From contig DEQS01000105.1 of assembly GCA_002360555.1 (NCBI GenBank), forward strand, positions 89,341 through 153,340: 64,000 bases of DNA. The letters run 5' to 3'. The stretch comes from Chloracidobacterium sp. UBA3360. Lineage in GTDB: Bacteria; Acidobacteriota; Blastocatellia; Pyrinomonadales; Pyrinomonadaceae. The position numbers and the translations under genes are program-made. Positions 24,309 through 32,740 of the stretch are shown in pieces (within the stretch, counting starts at the first letter, position 1; every line of letters begins with the position of its first letter). A model generated the notes under the pieces. It was not told where the DNA came from. It saw only the letters and a list, made by a program, of their open reading frames with translations, and searched no databases.

Positions 24309-24974
24309 ATGATTGATCAAATACTTACGATCGCAACATCGAACGGCACGACGACGGCCTATGTCACTTTGCCTGATAATAGCAATGGCAAAGCCGTCAT
24401 TCTCATCCACGAATGGTGGGGTCTGAATGCTCACATCAAAGATATCGCCGGCAGATATGCCGACGAGGGGTTTATTGCGATCGCACCCGACCTTTATCGC
24501 GGCAAGGTCGCGACTGACAGCGCTGAGGCGTCGCAGATGATGGGGGCACTCGCCGTCGAAGACGGGCTCGACACAATAAAAAATGCGATCACCGCCGCAA
24601 CGGCAGAGTTTGGCATCCCTCATTTTGGCATAAGCGGCTACTGCATGGGCGGGACATTTGCGCTCAGGGCAGCGTGTGAGCTTAAAGGTTTGAGTGCCGC
24701 GGCTCCGTTTTATGGCGATATCCCTGAGGAAGACATTCTCAAAAAACTGACTGTGCCGACCATTTTTGTCTCGGGAACGCTTGACGCGTGGATCAACCCG
24801 GAAAAGGTCGCCACATTAGAAGATGCCGCCGAGCGGTTCGAACTGCCTGTAACCTCAGTCAAATACGAAGCGGACCACGCCTTTTTTAACGACACGCGGC
24901 CTGAGGTCTATGACGCGGCGGCCGCCGGAGATGCATGGGCTTTGGTCACCGGTTTTTTCAGAGATAAATTGTAA
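24309..24974 (+). CDS. Dienelactone hydrolase-family alpha/beta hydrolase
   Basis: The 221-residue cytosolic protein has the family triad: Cys112 in the nucleophile elbow GISGYCMGG, Asp159 in SGTLDAWI and His190 in EADHAFFND. The oxyanion region HEWWGLNAHIKDIAGRYADEGF near the N-terminus is typical. Family members open lactones of chlorocatechol breakdown or act on other esters; without neighbouring aromatic-degradation genes the substrate is open. It has no signal peptide. Confidence 0.9.
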   Translation: MIDQILTIATSNGTTTAYVTLPDNSNGKAVILIHEWWGLNAHIKDIAGRYADEGFIAIAPDLYRGKVATDSAEASQMMGALAVEDGLDTIKNAITAATAEFGIPHFGISGYCMGGTFALRAACELKGLSAAAPFYGDIPEEDILKKLTVPTIFVSGTLDAWINPEKVATLEDAAERFELPVTSVKYEADHAFFNDTRPEVYDAAAAGDAWALVTGFFRDKL

Positions 24975-25028
24975 TAGGCCGAAACCATTTTGGCCCCGGC
25001 CTTTCAGATCTGAAGTCGATCAATACGT

Positions 25029-26243
25029 CTAACGTTGTACGAGCGTTTCTATCCCTGACGGACTCTGAGCGGAAACTGCGGAACCCTTATTTCCTGCTTT
25101 GCGCTGCTGCTTATTCAGATACATCATCGCATCTGCTCTTGCGATCGTATTTTCCAGATCTGCGAGATCCCCAAAATTCTCAAACGCATGGGAAACACCA
25201 AGTGTCAATAGTTTGTCTGCGCCTTCGACGGAGACATTGGTTAACAGTTTTTCAAATTTTTCCATTCGCATGTAAGCAGATTCGGCGTCGAGCCCGATCA
25301 TGATAACGAAGAATTCGTCACCGCCCCAGCGAAAGATGAGATCTTCGGGACGGATCACTTCGCGGATAGCTTTAACAGCAATCCGTATCGCCGCGTCGCC
25401 GACGCCGTGTCCGTAGCTGTCATTGATGTCCTTGAGATCGTCCATGTCAAAAAACCCAACACAACCCGAAACCAAATGACGATCATCGCCATGACGTTTT
25501 AGATAGCCGTGAAATGCGTGGCGGTTCAAGGCGGTTGTCAGCGGGTCGATGTGGGCGAGCTCTTCGAGTTTTTCGTGTGCCTTCTTTAACTTTTCATTGG
25601 CGCTCTTGGCGTCGGACAGCACCTGTTCGAGCAGGACGATGACCATACCAAAACCAAGCAGTATCTGAAGTACAAGGTCTATGACTGAGTTGTATTGCAG
25701 GTAATCAAACTCGATCACTAGGTACTGCCGGGCTGAAAACACAACAAAATACTGTAGGAATGTAAACACCAGCAAACCAAGTGCGACCTGCATTACTTTC
25801 CAGCCAAATGTCCTGATCTTAGTTTTCCATATTGCGATGCTTGCGATCAGGAAAAATCCGGACATTATCAACGAGTGGATATTGAATACAAGATTAAAAT
25901 CGTCGCCGAGAAACGGCAGGCCAAATGCTACAAGAATGAACGGCAAAACAAAAACCTCTTGCCGAACTTTCATGTCGCCATTTTCGGTCAGGCTCCTGCA
26001 GCCGGCAATAAGCAAAAATCCGAAAACGTATTCAGTGAGAAAGTAAAAACTAAAAAGCTGGGTCGAATATTGTTCGTAGCTAAAAGCTAGCCGCAGACAG
26101 AATAGGGCGAATGAAAGAAACAGCCATGCGTTGGTCCAGTGCTTGAGTGCGACAACGTTGATCGAACGCCTTAGGAAAAGCGTCAATAACGTTATTAGCG
26201 AAACTCCCGCCAACTGGATTATAAGGCCTATCTTCGAGTCCAT
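25029..26243 (-). CDS. 7TM-GGDEF diguanylate cyclase
   Basis: The 404 residues hold seven predicted transmembrane helices (about 5-225), a coiled-coil linker (DAKSANEKLKKAHEKLEELA) and a GGDEF domain (about 235-395) with an intact active site, RWGGDEFF (GGDEF at 307-311). The inhibitory I-site RPED lies five residues before GGDEF, so product feedback is expected. It should make c-di-GMP in response to a membrane or periplasmic signal. A 115-bp spacer with an inverted repeat (26264-26331) separates it from the kinase gene upstream on the same strand. Confidence 0.92.
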   Translation of the reverse strand: MDSKIGLIIQLAGVSLITLLTLFLRRSINVVALKHWTNAWLFLSFALFCLRLAFSYEQYSTQLFSFYFLTEYVFGFLLIAGCRSLTENGDMKVRQEVFVLPFILVAFGLPFLGDDFNLVFNIHSLIMSGFFLIASIAIWKTKIRTFGWKVMQVALGLLVFTFLQYFVVFSARQYLVIEFDYLQYNSVIDLVLQILLGFGMVIVLLEQVLSDAKSANEKLKKAHEKLEELAHIDPLTTALNRHAFHGYLKRHGDDRHLVSGCVGFFDMDDLKDINDSYGHGVGDAAIRIAVKAIREVIRPEDLIFRWGGDEFFVIMIGLDAESAYMRMEKFEKLLTNVSVEGADKLLTLGVSHAFENFGDLADLENTIARADAMMYLNKQQRKAGNKGSAVSAQSPSGIETLVQR

Positions 26244-26263
26244 ATTATGTGTTCAGAGGTTGT

Positions 26264-26331
26264 ATGGTCTAACGGTAGAGGTTGGAGTTACGGTTAGGGA
26301 TGAGTGCGGTGGGCGGGAGACCACATACAAA
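26264..26331. other. Inverted repeat upstream of the diguanylate cyclase
   Basis: TTGTATG-GTCT near 26264-26274 can pair with AGAC-CA-CATACAA near 26319-26331, giving 11 bp with a 2-base bulge around a 44-base loop rich in GGT. It lies in the gap between the PfkB-type kinase stop (26358) and the cyclase start (26243), so on the minus strand it would be in the 5' leader of the cyclase. I could not match it to a known riboswitch. Confidence 0.35.
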
Positions 26332-26357
26332 TTGTATTACAGTGCGGAACAAAAAGT

Positions 26358-27296
26358 CTATACTTTTTTTAACAATGTTTTTAGCTCGTTTTCCGTTGGA
26401 AGTGTAGATCTTGCACCCAGGCCCCGACATTTTAATGCGGCGACCGCATTTGCCATCCGGCAGCTCTCATCGACAGGTTCGCCTGTCAGTAGACCGTACA
26501 GCAATCCTGTTCGAAACGCATCACCCGCTCCCGTTGTGTCAACGCAACCGCCCGGAACGGCGAACGCCGGGGTTTCGATAAGCTGCCCGTAGCACAGCAC
26601 CATCGAGCCGCGATGACCGACAGTTGCTCCAGACACGGCGCAGCCAAAACGCGAGCTTATTTCGCTCAGCCCCTGTTCCAAATCCGTCGTGCCGAGCAGC
26701 TTGTGCGAAAATTCCGCAGACGCGATGCAGATATCGACTAGAGGTAACAGACCTTCGATGCCGTCAAAGACATTATCTATATCTACCGAAACGATCGCAC
26801 CGTTCGCCTTCGCCTCGGCCGCCATGCGTATACATGCCCGCGTGTCGTGCGGTGTCATGTGCAAAACCTTACATCGGGCCGCAGCGTCCACAGGTGCATC
26901 GATCGCATCGTAGGCGAGCAACTTATCCCGCTGCCAGAGTATCGTTCGTTCGCCGCTCGCCGCATCGATCATAATAAAGGCGATTTGGGTTCGTGCACCT
27001 TGAACGGTCTCGGCAAACGAAACATCCACGCCCTCATCAACCAGCGATTCAAGTCCGATCTCTCCAGCACGGTCGCTGCCAAATCTGCCGGCGTACGCCG
27101 TTTTCATCCCTAGTCGCTGCAAACCGGCCATCGTCGATGCGATCTCACCGCCCGCCGCCTCCGTATAATGATCAAGCTCGACCTTTGAATTAAACGCCGG
27201 GTATTCGGGAACGGTGATCAGATAATCGACCGCATTCGTCCCAAAACCGACGACGTCAAATTCTTTATCGTCGCTTAATTTGAATGGAAATTGCAT
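26358..27296 (-). CDS. PfkB-family carbohydrate kinase
   Basis: The 312-residue sugar or nucleoside kinase shows both PfkB signatures: GGEIASTMAGLQRLGMKTAYAGRFG in the N-terminal half and DTTGAGDAFRTGLLYGLLTG near the C-terminus, where the Asp of GAGD is the catalytic base. The opening FDVVGFGTNAVDYLITVPEYP is typical of ribokinase-like proteins. The sugar cannot be named. It is divergent from the zinc-ribbon gene at 27444. Confidence 0.88.
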   Translation of the reverse strand: MQFPFKLSDDKEFDVVGFGTNAVDYLITVPEYPAFNSKVELDHYTEAAGGEIASTMAGLQRLGMKTAYAGRFGSDRAGEIGLESLVDEGVDVSFAETVQGARTQIAFIMIDAASGERTILWQRDKLLAYDAIDAPVDAAARCKVLHMTPHDTRACIRMAAEAKANGAIVSVDIDNVFDGIEGLLPLVDICIASAEFSHKLLGTTDLEQGLSEISSRFGCAVSGATVGHRGSMVLCYGQLIETPAFAVPGGCVDTTGAGDAFRTGLLYGLLTGEPVDESCRMANAVAALKCRGLGARSTLPTENELKTLLKKV

Positions 27297-27443
27297 ATCT
27301 CCGCCCGGACCGGCTCAAGTAAAGTTTGCAAATTATTCTTGCCAAAACCTGCTCGTACAAGTTAGATTTGTTGTTGGGTCTATTTTCACTTGGCTGCCGA
27401 GTGAAACACAACCCGCTTCTCACAAGTTTTCCGGAGACGATAA

Positions 27444-27659
27444 ATGCCGACATCCATTTGCCCCGAATGCAGCGAAGAGGTCTACGTTGACGCCGAGTCC
27501 GAACAGGGCGATACCGTGATCTGCGAAGAATGCTCGTCAAAGCTTGTCGTTGTGGGACTCGATCCTTTTGAGCTCGACCTCAATGAGGAAAGCGGCGGCG
27601 ACGGTTCTTCGGACGACGACGATCTCAACAGCTACGGCTACGACGATCAAAACTATTGA
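27444..27659 (+). CDS. LysW-like zinc-ribbon protein with acidic tail
   Basis: The 71-residue protein begins SICPECSEEVYVDAESEQGD and continues VICEECSSKLVVVGLDPFELDL, matching the N-terminal zinc ribbon of LysW, the amino-group carrier of lysine/arginine synthesis (CPxC...G(D/E)xxxCxxCxxxLxVxxLDPxxL). LysW ends in EDWGE, whose terminal Glu carries the substrate; here the tail is GGDGSSDDDDLNSYGYDDQNY, so carrier function is unlikely. It may be an independent zinc-binding protein. No lysine synthesis genes are near. Confidence 0.7.
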   Translation: MPTSICPECSEEVYVDAESEQGDTVICEECSSKLVVVGLDPFELDLNEESGGDGSSDDDDLNSYGYDDQNY

Positions 27660-27683
27660 TCCTCTTTCGCATTCTGCCCACCG

Positions 27684-27728
27684 GTCTATCTGACCGCATT
27701 CTTTCAATCTGACACGTCTATCTGACCG
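27684..27728. repeat. Direct repeat upstream of the HD-GYP/GGDEF gene
   Basis: GTCTATCTGACCG occurs at 27684-27696 and again at 27716-27728, 32 bp apart (about three helical turns), with a weaker copy CAATCTGAC between. The pair lies about 130-170 bp before the start of the c-di-GMP gene at 27858 and could be a tandem regulator site. A GC-rich hairpin (TCGGGG/CCCCGA, about 27822-27843) lies just before that start. Confidence 0.4.
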
Positions 27729-27857
27729 ACAAACGACCAGTCACCTCAACCCATTCCTCTAAAATCAGCGTTCTGCATTGGATCTGTTCGTGGCACACCG
27801 ATTGTATGTTAATTGATGGTTCGGGGAGGGTATCGCCCCGAGAATATTTAGTTCGTA

Positions 27858-29843
27858 ATGAAAGCACTGCCCCTGAATAAATTTCGAACATCGACCAAGA
27901 TCATTTGCGGAGCGTCGCTGCTGATCGTGGCTGCGCTCGCGTTATTGACGGCGCTGTCGGTCATTCAATTGTTTCACGCCAGCCTGGTATTGATCGGATT
28001 GCTCATCGGCCTTGCGGCTATCGGATACCGGATGCACATCAAGAGCGTCGATCAGCAGACGCGTCGGCTGACCGAATTTAACCGCGTCCACATGGCGACC
28101 ATCGAGGCTCTCGCGACGGCGATCGACGCCCGTGACCAAGTCGATATCGGCCACGTCCGCCGGACCCAGATATATGCTGTCCGCTTAGGCGAGATCCTCG
28201 GACTATCCGAAAATGAGATCAACGCTCTGCGTACCGGAGCACTGCTCCACGACATCGGCAAGCTGGCCATTCCCGATCACATCCTGAGCAAACCCGACAA
28301 ACTCACGCCCGCTGAGCTCGAAAAAACCAAGATCCATCCGGTCGTCGGGGCATCGATCCTCGAAAAGGTCGGATTTGATTATCCGGTCGTGCCGACGGTC
28401 CGGCATCACCACGAACGATGGGACGGCACCGGCTATCCCGATGGCCTACAGGGCAAAGACATCCCGCTGACCGCTCGTATCCTATGCGTTGCAGATGCCT
28501 ATGACACGCTGCGGGGTGCGCGGCCATATCGTCCGGCGATTCCACGCGATCAGTCGCGTCAGATAATTCTCGATGGTTCGGGCGGGCGGTTTGACCCGAC
28601 TATCGTCCAGACGCTGATCAAAAATCTGGTCTTTCTTGAGGCTGAGGTCAACGAGCAGGGCCACGCATATCCCGACCCGTCCGCCGAAGATATGCCAGTC
28701 GCGAAGCCGCAGGACCAGCATTTTGCTGAGCAGATCAAGCTCGCCAACCGCGAGGTGTTTAATCTCTATGAGCTTGCACGCGAATTCAGCGGTTCGGTGA
28801 CGCTGTTCCAAACGTTACAGATGTTTGCGAAAAAGGTCGGTGAATTTGTTCCATACGACACCTGCATTCTCTATCTGCTCGACGATGGCAAACAGTCAGC
28901 GTCCGCCGCCCATGTCGAGGGAAACAACGCCGATATGCTCTCGCTCCGCCGGATAAAGGTCGGCCAGGGAGCGACGGGTTTCGCGCTCAAATCGGCTGAG
29001 ACGGTCATAAACGCCGAACCCGATCTGGACTTTTCATATTCGCAAACGGAACTGCTCGAACAATATTCGACAATGGCCGCGGTCCCGCTGATTGCGGACG
29101 GCGAGTTGCTCGGCGCCGTCACGATCTACTCGCACGAGCTAGCCGCCTATGGCGAAGAGCACATCCGTCTGCTCGAGACCATCTCGCGTATCGCGTCCGA
29201 CGCCATCGGCAAATCGCTGCTCCACGACGAAGCCACGACCCACGCCATGACCGATCCGATGACCGGCCTGCCAAACGCCCGCAGCTTGCAAATGCAGTTT
29301 GAACGTGAGGCCGGACGTGCCAGCCGTAGCGATACCGGTTTCCAGTTGCTGATGCTCGATCTCGACGGATTTAAATTGGTCAATGATACGTTCGGCCACA
29401 AGGTCGGCGACGAACTGCTGCGTGAGGTCGGGCAGGTGATACTCGGCCAGCTCCGCGATTATGATTTCCTAGCACGCTACGGCGGCGATGAGTTTGTCGC
29501 GATCGTGCCAAACGCCGAGCCCGAAGATGTCGCTGATCTCTGCGAACGTATCGAACGAGCGGTCGGTGATTTCCGGTTACCGGTAGGCGAAAAAGGCGAT
29601 GCCCGCGTCGGAGTCAGCCTCGGTTCCGCTGGCTATCCGCAAGCCGGAGCAACATTTGACCAGATCGTTGTCGCCGCTGACAAGGCAATGTACACCCGCA
29701 AGATCAGCCGCAAACGCTTGCTGGCCATCACAAACGCCTCCGGCCGTCCGTCTAACGCTGCCGACATCGACAAGATCTCAAGCGGCAATCTCATCGTCGA
29801 ACTCGACGAATCCCACGTCTTAGCCTCAAGATCGATCAATTAA
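27858..29843 (+). CDS. HD-GYP / GAF / GGDEF hybrid c-di-GMP protein
   Basis: The 661 residues comprise two transmembrane helices (about 14-57), an HD-GYP phosphodiesterase domain (about 78-250; H131-D132 in LLHDIGKLAIPD, HHHERWDGTGYPDG with GYP at 192-194), a GAF domain (about 290-450, FVPYDTCILYLLDDG) and a C-terminal GGDEF domain with GGDEF at 542-546 and an I-site RDYD five residues before it. Both opposed activities look intact, so the GAF domain may choose between making and breaking c-di-GMP. No strong Shine-Dalgarno precedes ATG 27858. Confidence 0.93.
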   Translation: MKALPLNKFRTSTKIICGASLLIVAALALLTALSVIQLFHASLVLIGLLIGLAAIGYRMHIKSVDQQTRRLTEFNRVHMATIEALATAIDARDQVDIGHVRRTQIYAVRLGEILGLSENEINALRTGALLHDIGKLAIPDHILSKPDKLTPAELEKTKIHPVVGASILEKVGFDYPVVPTVRHHHERWDGTGYPDGLQGKDIPLTARILCVADAYDTLRGARPYRPAIPRDQSRQIILDGSGGRFDPTIVQTLIKNLVFLEAEVNEQGHAYPDPSAEDMPVAKPQDQHFAEQIKLANREVFNLYELAREFSGSVTLFQTLQMFAKKVGEFVPYDTCILYLLDDGKQSASAAHVEGNNADMLSLRRIKVGQGATGFALKSAETVINAEPDLDFSYSQTELLEQYSTMAAVPLIADGELLGAVTIYSHELAAYGEEHIRLLETISRIASDAIGKSLLHDEATTHAMTDPMTGLPNARSLQMQFEREAGRASRSDTGFQLLMLDLDGFKLVNDTFGHKVGDELLREVGQVILGQLRDYDFLARYGGDEFVAIVPNAEPEDVADLCERIERAVGDFRLPVGEKGDARVGVSLGSAGYPQAGATFDQIVVAADKAMYTRKISRKRLLAITNASGRPSNAADIDKISSGNLIVELDESHVLASRSIN

Positions 29844-29854
29844 CAAATCTCATG

Positions 29855-29928
29855 GCGGAAGCCCGCACGTAAGTAAGGGCGTAACATGCTAGTTGGAGTT
29901 ACGCCCTTGCTTAAGCACGGGTTTCTGT
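29855..29928. repeat. Palindromic repeat, GCCCGC...AAGGGCGTAAC type
   Basis: AAGGGCGTAAC (29875-29885) pairs perfectly over 11 bp with GTTACGCCCTT (29898-29908); the arms extend imperfectly outward (GGCGGAAGCCCGCACGTAAG against ACAGAAACCCGTGCTTAAG). It fills the gap between the convergent c-di-GMP gene and the minus-strand secreted protein. It looks like a REP-type intergenic element and may end both transcripts. Confidence 0.75.
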
Positions 29929-29940
29929 AAATAAAAGACT

Positions 29941-30453
29941 CTATTTCACCGCAAATGTGCGGGCGATCGAGTCGGTTTGGTTGAGGATCGCGCGGAGCGA
30001 ATCTTTGCGGCCGGCAAATCTGAGGACGTAGATCGTCGTTTCATTTGCCTTGAGGAAATAGTAGCGGCCGGACATGTTGCGGCCTGAGGCGACGTATTCA
30101 AAATTATAGACCGTGCCGCTAAAACGCCCGACAAACCGCTCTTCTTTACCCGCAACAAAGCCCGGTTTGAACTGCAGCTTTTGCTCTTCGTCGCCGTGGA
30201 TGACGTCGCTGAGGATCGTGCCCTTGGCAACGGTGAGTTTGCGAACCTCGAGATGGCCTTCGTTGCGGTCGCCATAGACGTACTCGACATTTGGGCTGGT
30301 GGCGGACGGCGGGACCGTCAGTTTCCATTTCTCGTTGGGCAGTGTAAATGTGTATTCGACATTTGGGTTGCTAAAAAGCTCTTCTTGGCCAAACGCCGCG
30401 AGAGCCAACAGGGCAACTGCACAAATCGCATAAAAAACTGTGATCTTTTTCAT
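29941..30453 (-). CDS. Secreted hypothetical protein
   Basis: The 170-residue protein begins MKKITVFYAICAVALLALAAFGQ, a clear signal peptide. ATG at 30453 follows GGGA; an upstream in-frame GTG at 30465 is unlikely. The mature domain has alternating hydrophobic strands (EYTFTLPNEKWKLTVPP, FVGRFSGTVYNFEYVAS, TTIYVLRFAGRKDSLRAIL) like a PsbP/DUF1795-type alpha-beta sandwich, ending in SIARTFAV. That fold guess is weak. It is divergent from the DUF1800 gene. Confidence 0.7.
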   Translation of the reverse strand: MKKITVFYAICAVALLALAAFGQEELFSNPNVEYTFTLPNEKWKLTVPPSATSPNVEYVYGDRNEGHLEVRKLTVAKGTILSDVIHGDEEQKLQFKPGFVAGKEERFVGRFSGTVYNFEYVASGRNMSGRYYFLKANETTIYVLRFAGRKDSLRAILNQTDSIARTFAVK

Positions 30454-30674
30454 TGTTTTTCCCACTCTCGAGACTATTCTCTAACCAAGTCGCAATTCTA
30501 ACGCATACGCCGCTAGATTTCGAGGGATTAGATGTGTTTGCGCAGTAAATTGTTGTCCTATTTGATATAGGCGTTAATAAGTCGCGATGTATTTCTTCGC
30601 CTTTTTTGCGGCGCGGGGCGTCTAACCTCACAGCAGTTAAGTTATTTGCAACAATATTTTTCGAGGTTATTAAA

Positions 30675-32669
30675 ATGAAACGCACTACATCTTATATCCA
30701 ACGCTTTTTTGCGGCCGCTTCTTTGGCCGCTCTGCTCGCACCGGTCTTTGTACTGCGGGCTGATGCACGCTCCATCACAAAGCCTCTCTCTGACGAGCAA
30801 AAGATAATGCATGTGCTAAACCGTTTGGGGTTTGGTGCTCGTCCCGGCGATGTCCAGCGGGTCAGATCGATGGGCATCCAGAAATATATCGATCAACAAT
30901 TAAATCCAACATCGATCGATGATCCGGTCGCGGAGTTAAAGGTCAAAAACCTTGAGGTCTTTAACCTCTCGACGTCCGAGCTTTTTGCGAAATATCCAAA
31001 TCCCGGTGCTTTGCTGCAGCAGCTTGAGGGCCGAAATAACCAGCAAAACGCCGCGGCTAATCAGCCACAAGCCGAACCGACTCAGGCACAGCAGCGTGAG
31101 CGTCGGCAAAAGATCACAGAGCTTTATGCTAAATACGATCTAAAACCGGCCGGGCAGATCTTGCCGTCGATCGTGGCGAATCGCTTGCTACGTGCGGTTT
31201 ATTCCGAGCGTCAATTACAAGAGGTGATGGTCGATTTTTGGCAAAATCATTTTAACGTCTTCGCCGGCAAGGCCGCCGTCCGCTGGTACATACCCAGTTA
31301 TGAGCGTGACGTGTTGCGTAAAAATGCCCTAGGCAATTTTAAGGATCTGGTGACGGGCACGGCACAGCATCCGGCGATGCTTTTTTATCTCGATAATTTT
31401 GAGTCGGTTTCGCCCAATGCACAGCAGCCGGGCAACGGCCAGAACGCACGCCGTTTGCAGCAGTTGATGCAAAATGGCGGACGCATCAATCAGCAGCAGC
31501 GCGACCGCATTAAGCAGCAGACCGGTGCGACCGACGCTCAGATCGATCAGCGGATCAAGGACGCTCAAGCCAATCCGCAGGCACAACAGCAGCGAGCACG
31601 CCGCGGTATCAACGAAAATTATGCCCGCGAGTTGATGGAGCTGCACACGCTCGGCGTGGACGGCGGTTATTCGCAAAACGACATTATCGAGGTCGCCAAA
31701 TGCTTTACCGGTTGGACGATCGCCGATCCACGCGGCTACCGTCGTGCGGCCGCCTACGATATCAAAGGCACCGATAACCGCCAGCTTGAACGCATCCAGC
31801 GGCTTGCCGGTGTACCGGATGATATCGAGAGCGGCGAGTTTTATTTTAACTCGCGTTGGCATGAGGGCGGAGCTAAGAACGTGCTCGGCCAAAAGGTCGA
31901 TGAGGGCGGCGTAAAGGACGGCCTCAAGGTCATCGATATACTCGTCTCGAGCCCCGCGACCGCTAAGTATATCGCCCGCAAGCTGGCCGTCAAATTTGTC
32001 AGCGATGCTCCGAGCGACGCCCTTGTCGGACGCGTTGCCGATGCTTTTCAAAAGTCTAAGGGCGATATCAAAACTACGCTCAAGGCTCTGTTTAGCGACA
32101 AAGAATTTTTTGCACCTGAAAATTACCGTGCAAAGATCAAATCGCCATTTGAGCTTGCCGTCAGTTCGATCCGCACCCTTGGTGCCGATACCAACGCGAG
32201 CCCTGCTCTGGCCGCGATGCTCAACAAACTTGGCGAGGTGCCATACGGTTACCAGGCTCCGACCGGATACCCCGACACCGCCGAGGATTGGGTCAACACC
32301 GGTGCTCTGCTCGAACGGCTCAATTTTGCGGTCGCTATTGCCAGCAACCGCATTCCCGGAACACAGGTAAATCTGAAAAACTTTGAGTCAAAAGACAAAT
32401 CGCAGATCCTCGACAAGGCACTAGCCGGCATTCTCGACAGTGACATTTCGGCCAACAGCAAGGCTCTGCTGCTCAAACAGATCGAGCAGCCGCTGCCCGA
32501 GGTAAAGGCCGGCAACGAACTGGACGACCCGGTTGAGGTGCCTAATATGCGTCAGGGACAGCAAGGCGGCCAAAACCGTCAGGCTCGTCTGCTAAACCCG
32601 AGCGGTAATCCTGATGTGTTTAAGGTAGTAAGTTTGGTGCTTGGAACTCCTGAGTTTCAGCGTCAATGA
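30675..32669 (+). CDS. DUF1800 family protein
   Basis: The 664-residue protein starts at ATG 30675 behind GAGG and carries a signal peptide (RFFAAASLAALLAPVFVLRADA). DUF1800 motifs include MHVLNRLGFGARPGDVQRV at the start of the domain, VDFWQNHFNVF, NENYARELMELHTLGVDGGYSQNDI and CFTGWTI. Two Gln/Asn-rich low-complexity inserts interrupt it (about residues 112-140 and 250-310). The family's role is unknown; it is usually followed by a DUF1501 gene, which is missing here. A terminator lies 18 bp after the stop. Confidence 0.9.
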   Translation: MKRTTSYIQRFFAAASLAALLAPVFVLRADARSITKPLSDEQKIMHVLNRLGFGARPGDVQRVRSMGIQKYIDQQLNPTSIDDPVAELKVKNLEVFNLSTSELFAKYPNPGALLQQLEGRNNQQNAAANQPQAEPTQAQQRERRQKITELYAKYDLKPAGQILPSIVANRLLRAVYSERQLQEVMVDFWQNHFNVFAGKAAVRWYIPSYERDVLRKNALGNFKDLVTGTAQHPAMLFYLDNFESVSPNAQQPGNGQNARRLQQLMQNGGRINQQQRDRIKQQTGATDAQIDQRIKDAQANPQAQQQRARRGINENYARELMELHTLGVDGGYSQNDIIEVAKCFTGWTIADPRGYRRAAAYDIKGTDNRQLERIQRLAGVPDDIESGEFYFNSRWHEGGAKNVLGQKVDEGGVKDGLKVIDILVSSPATAKYIARKLAVKFVSDAPSDALVGRVADAFQKSKGDIKTTLKALFSDKEFFAPENYRAKIKSPFELAVSSIRTLGADTNASPALAAMLNKLGEVPYGYQAPTGYPDTAEDWVNTGALLERLNFAVAIASNRIPGTQVNLKNFESKDKSQILDKALAGILDSDISANSKALLLKQIEQPLPEVKAGNELDDPVEVPNMRQGQQGGQNRQARLLNPSGNPDVFKVVSLVLGTPEFQRQ

Positions 32670-32687
32670 TCAAAGGGGAATTGCAAC

Positions 32688-32726
32688 AGAGCCGGAGAAC
32701 AGTCAATCGCTGATCTCCGGCTCTTT
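32688..32726 (+). terminator. Intrinsic terminator after DUF1800
   Basis: The perfect 11-bp arms AGAGCCGGAGA (32688-32698) and TCTCCGGCTCT (32714-32724) have a 15-base loop and a short T run (TTT). It ends the DUF1800 transcript 14 bp before the next start codon, so some read-through is likely. Confidence 0.7.
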
Positions 32727-32740
32727 GTGCAGGTATTTAT

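Noticed and set aside
24976..25002. AGGCCG/CGGCCT stem after the dienelactone hydrolase as a terminator
   Set aside because: The stem is only 6 bp with a long loop and a short T run, too weak to list as a feature.
26260..26340. A stretch containing TGGTCTAACGGTAGAG resembles a tRNA D-arm
   Set aside because: No acceptor stem, anticodon arm or GGTTCGAATCC-type T-arm can be formed around it, so it is not a tRNA gene.
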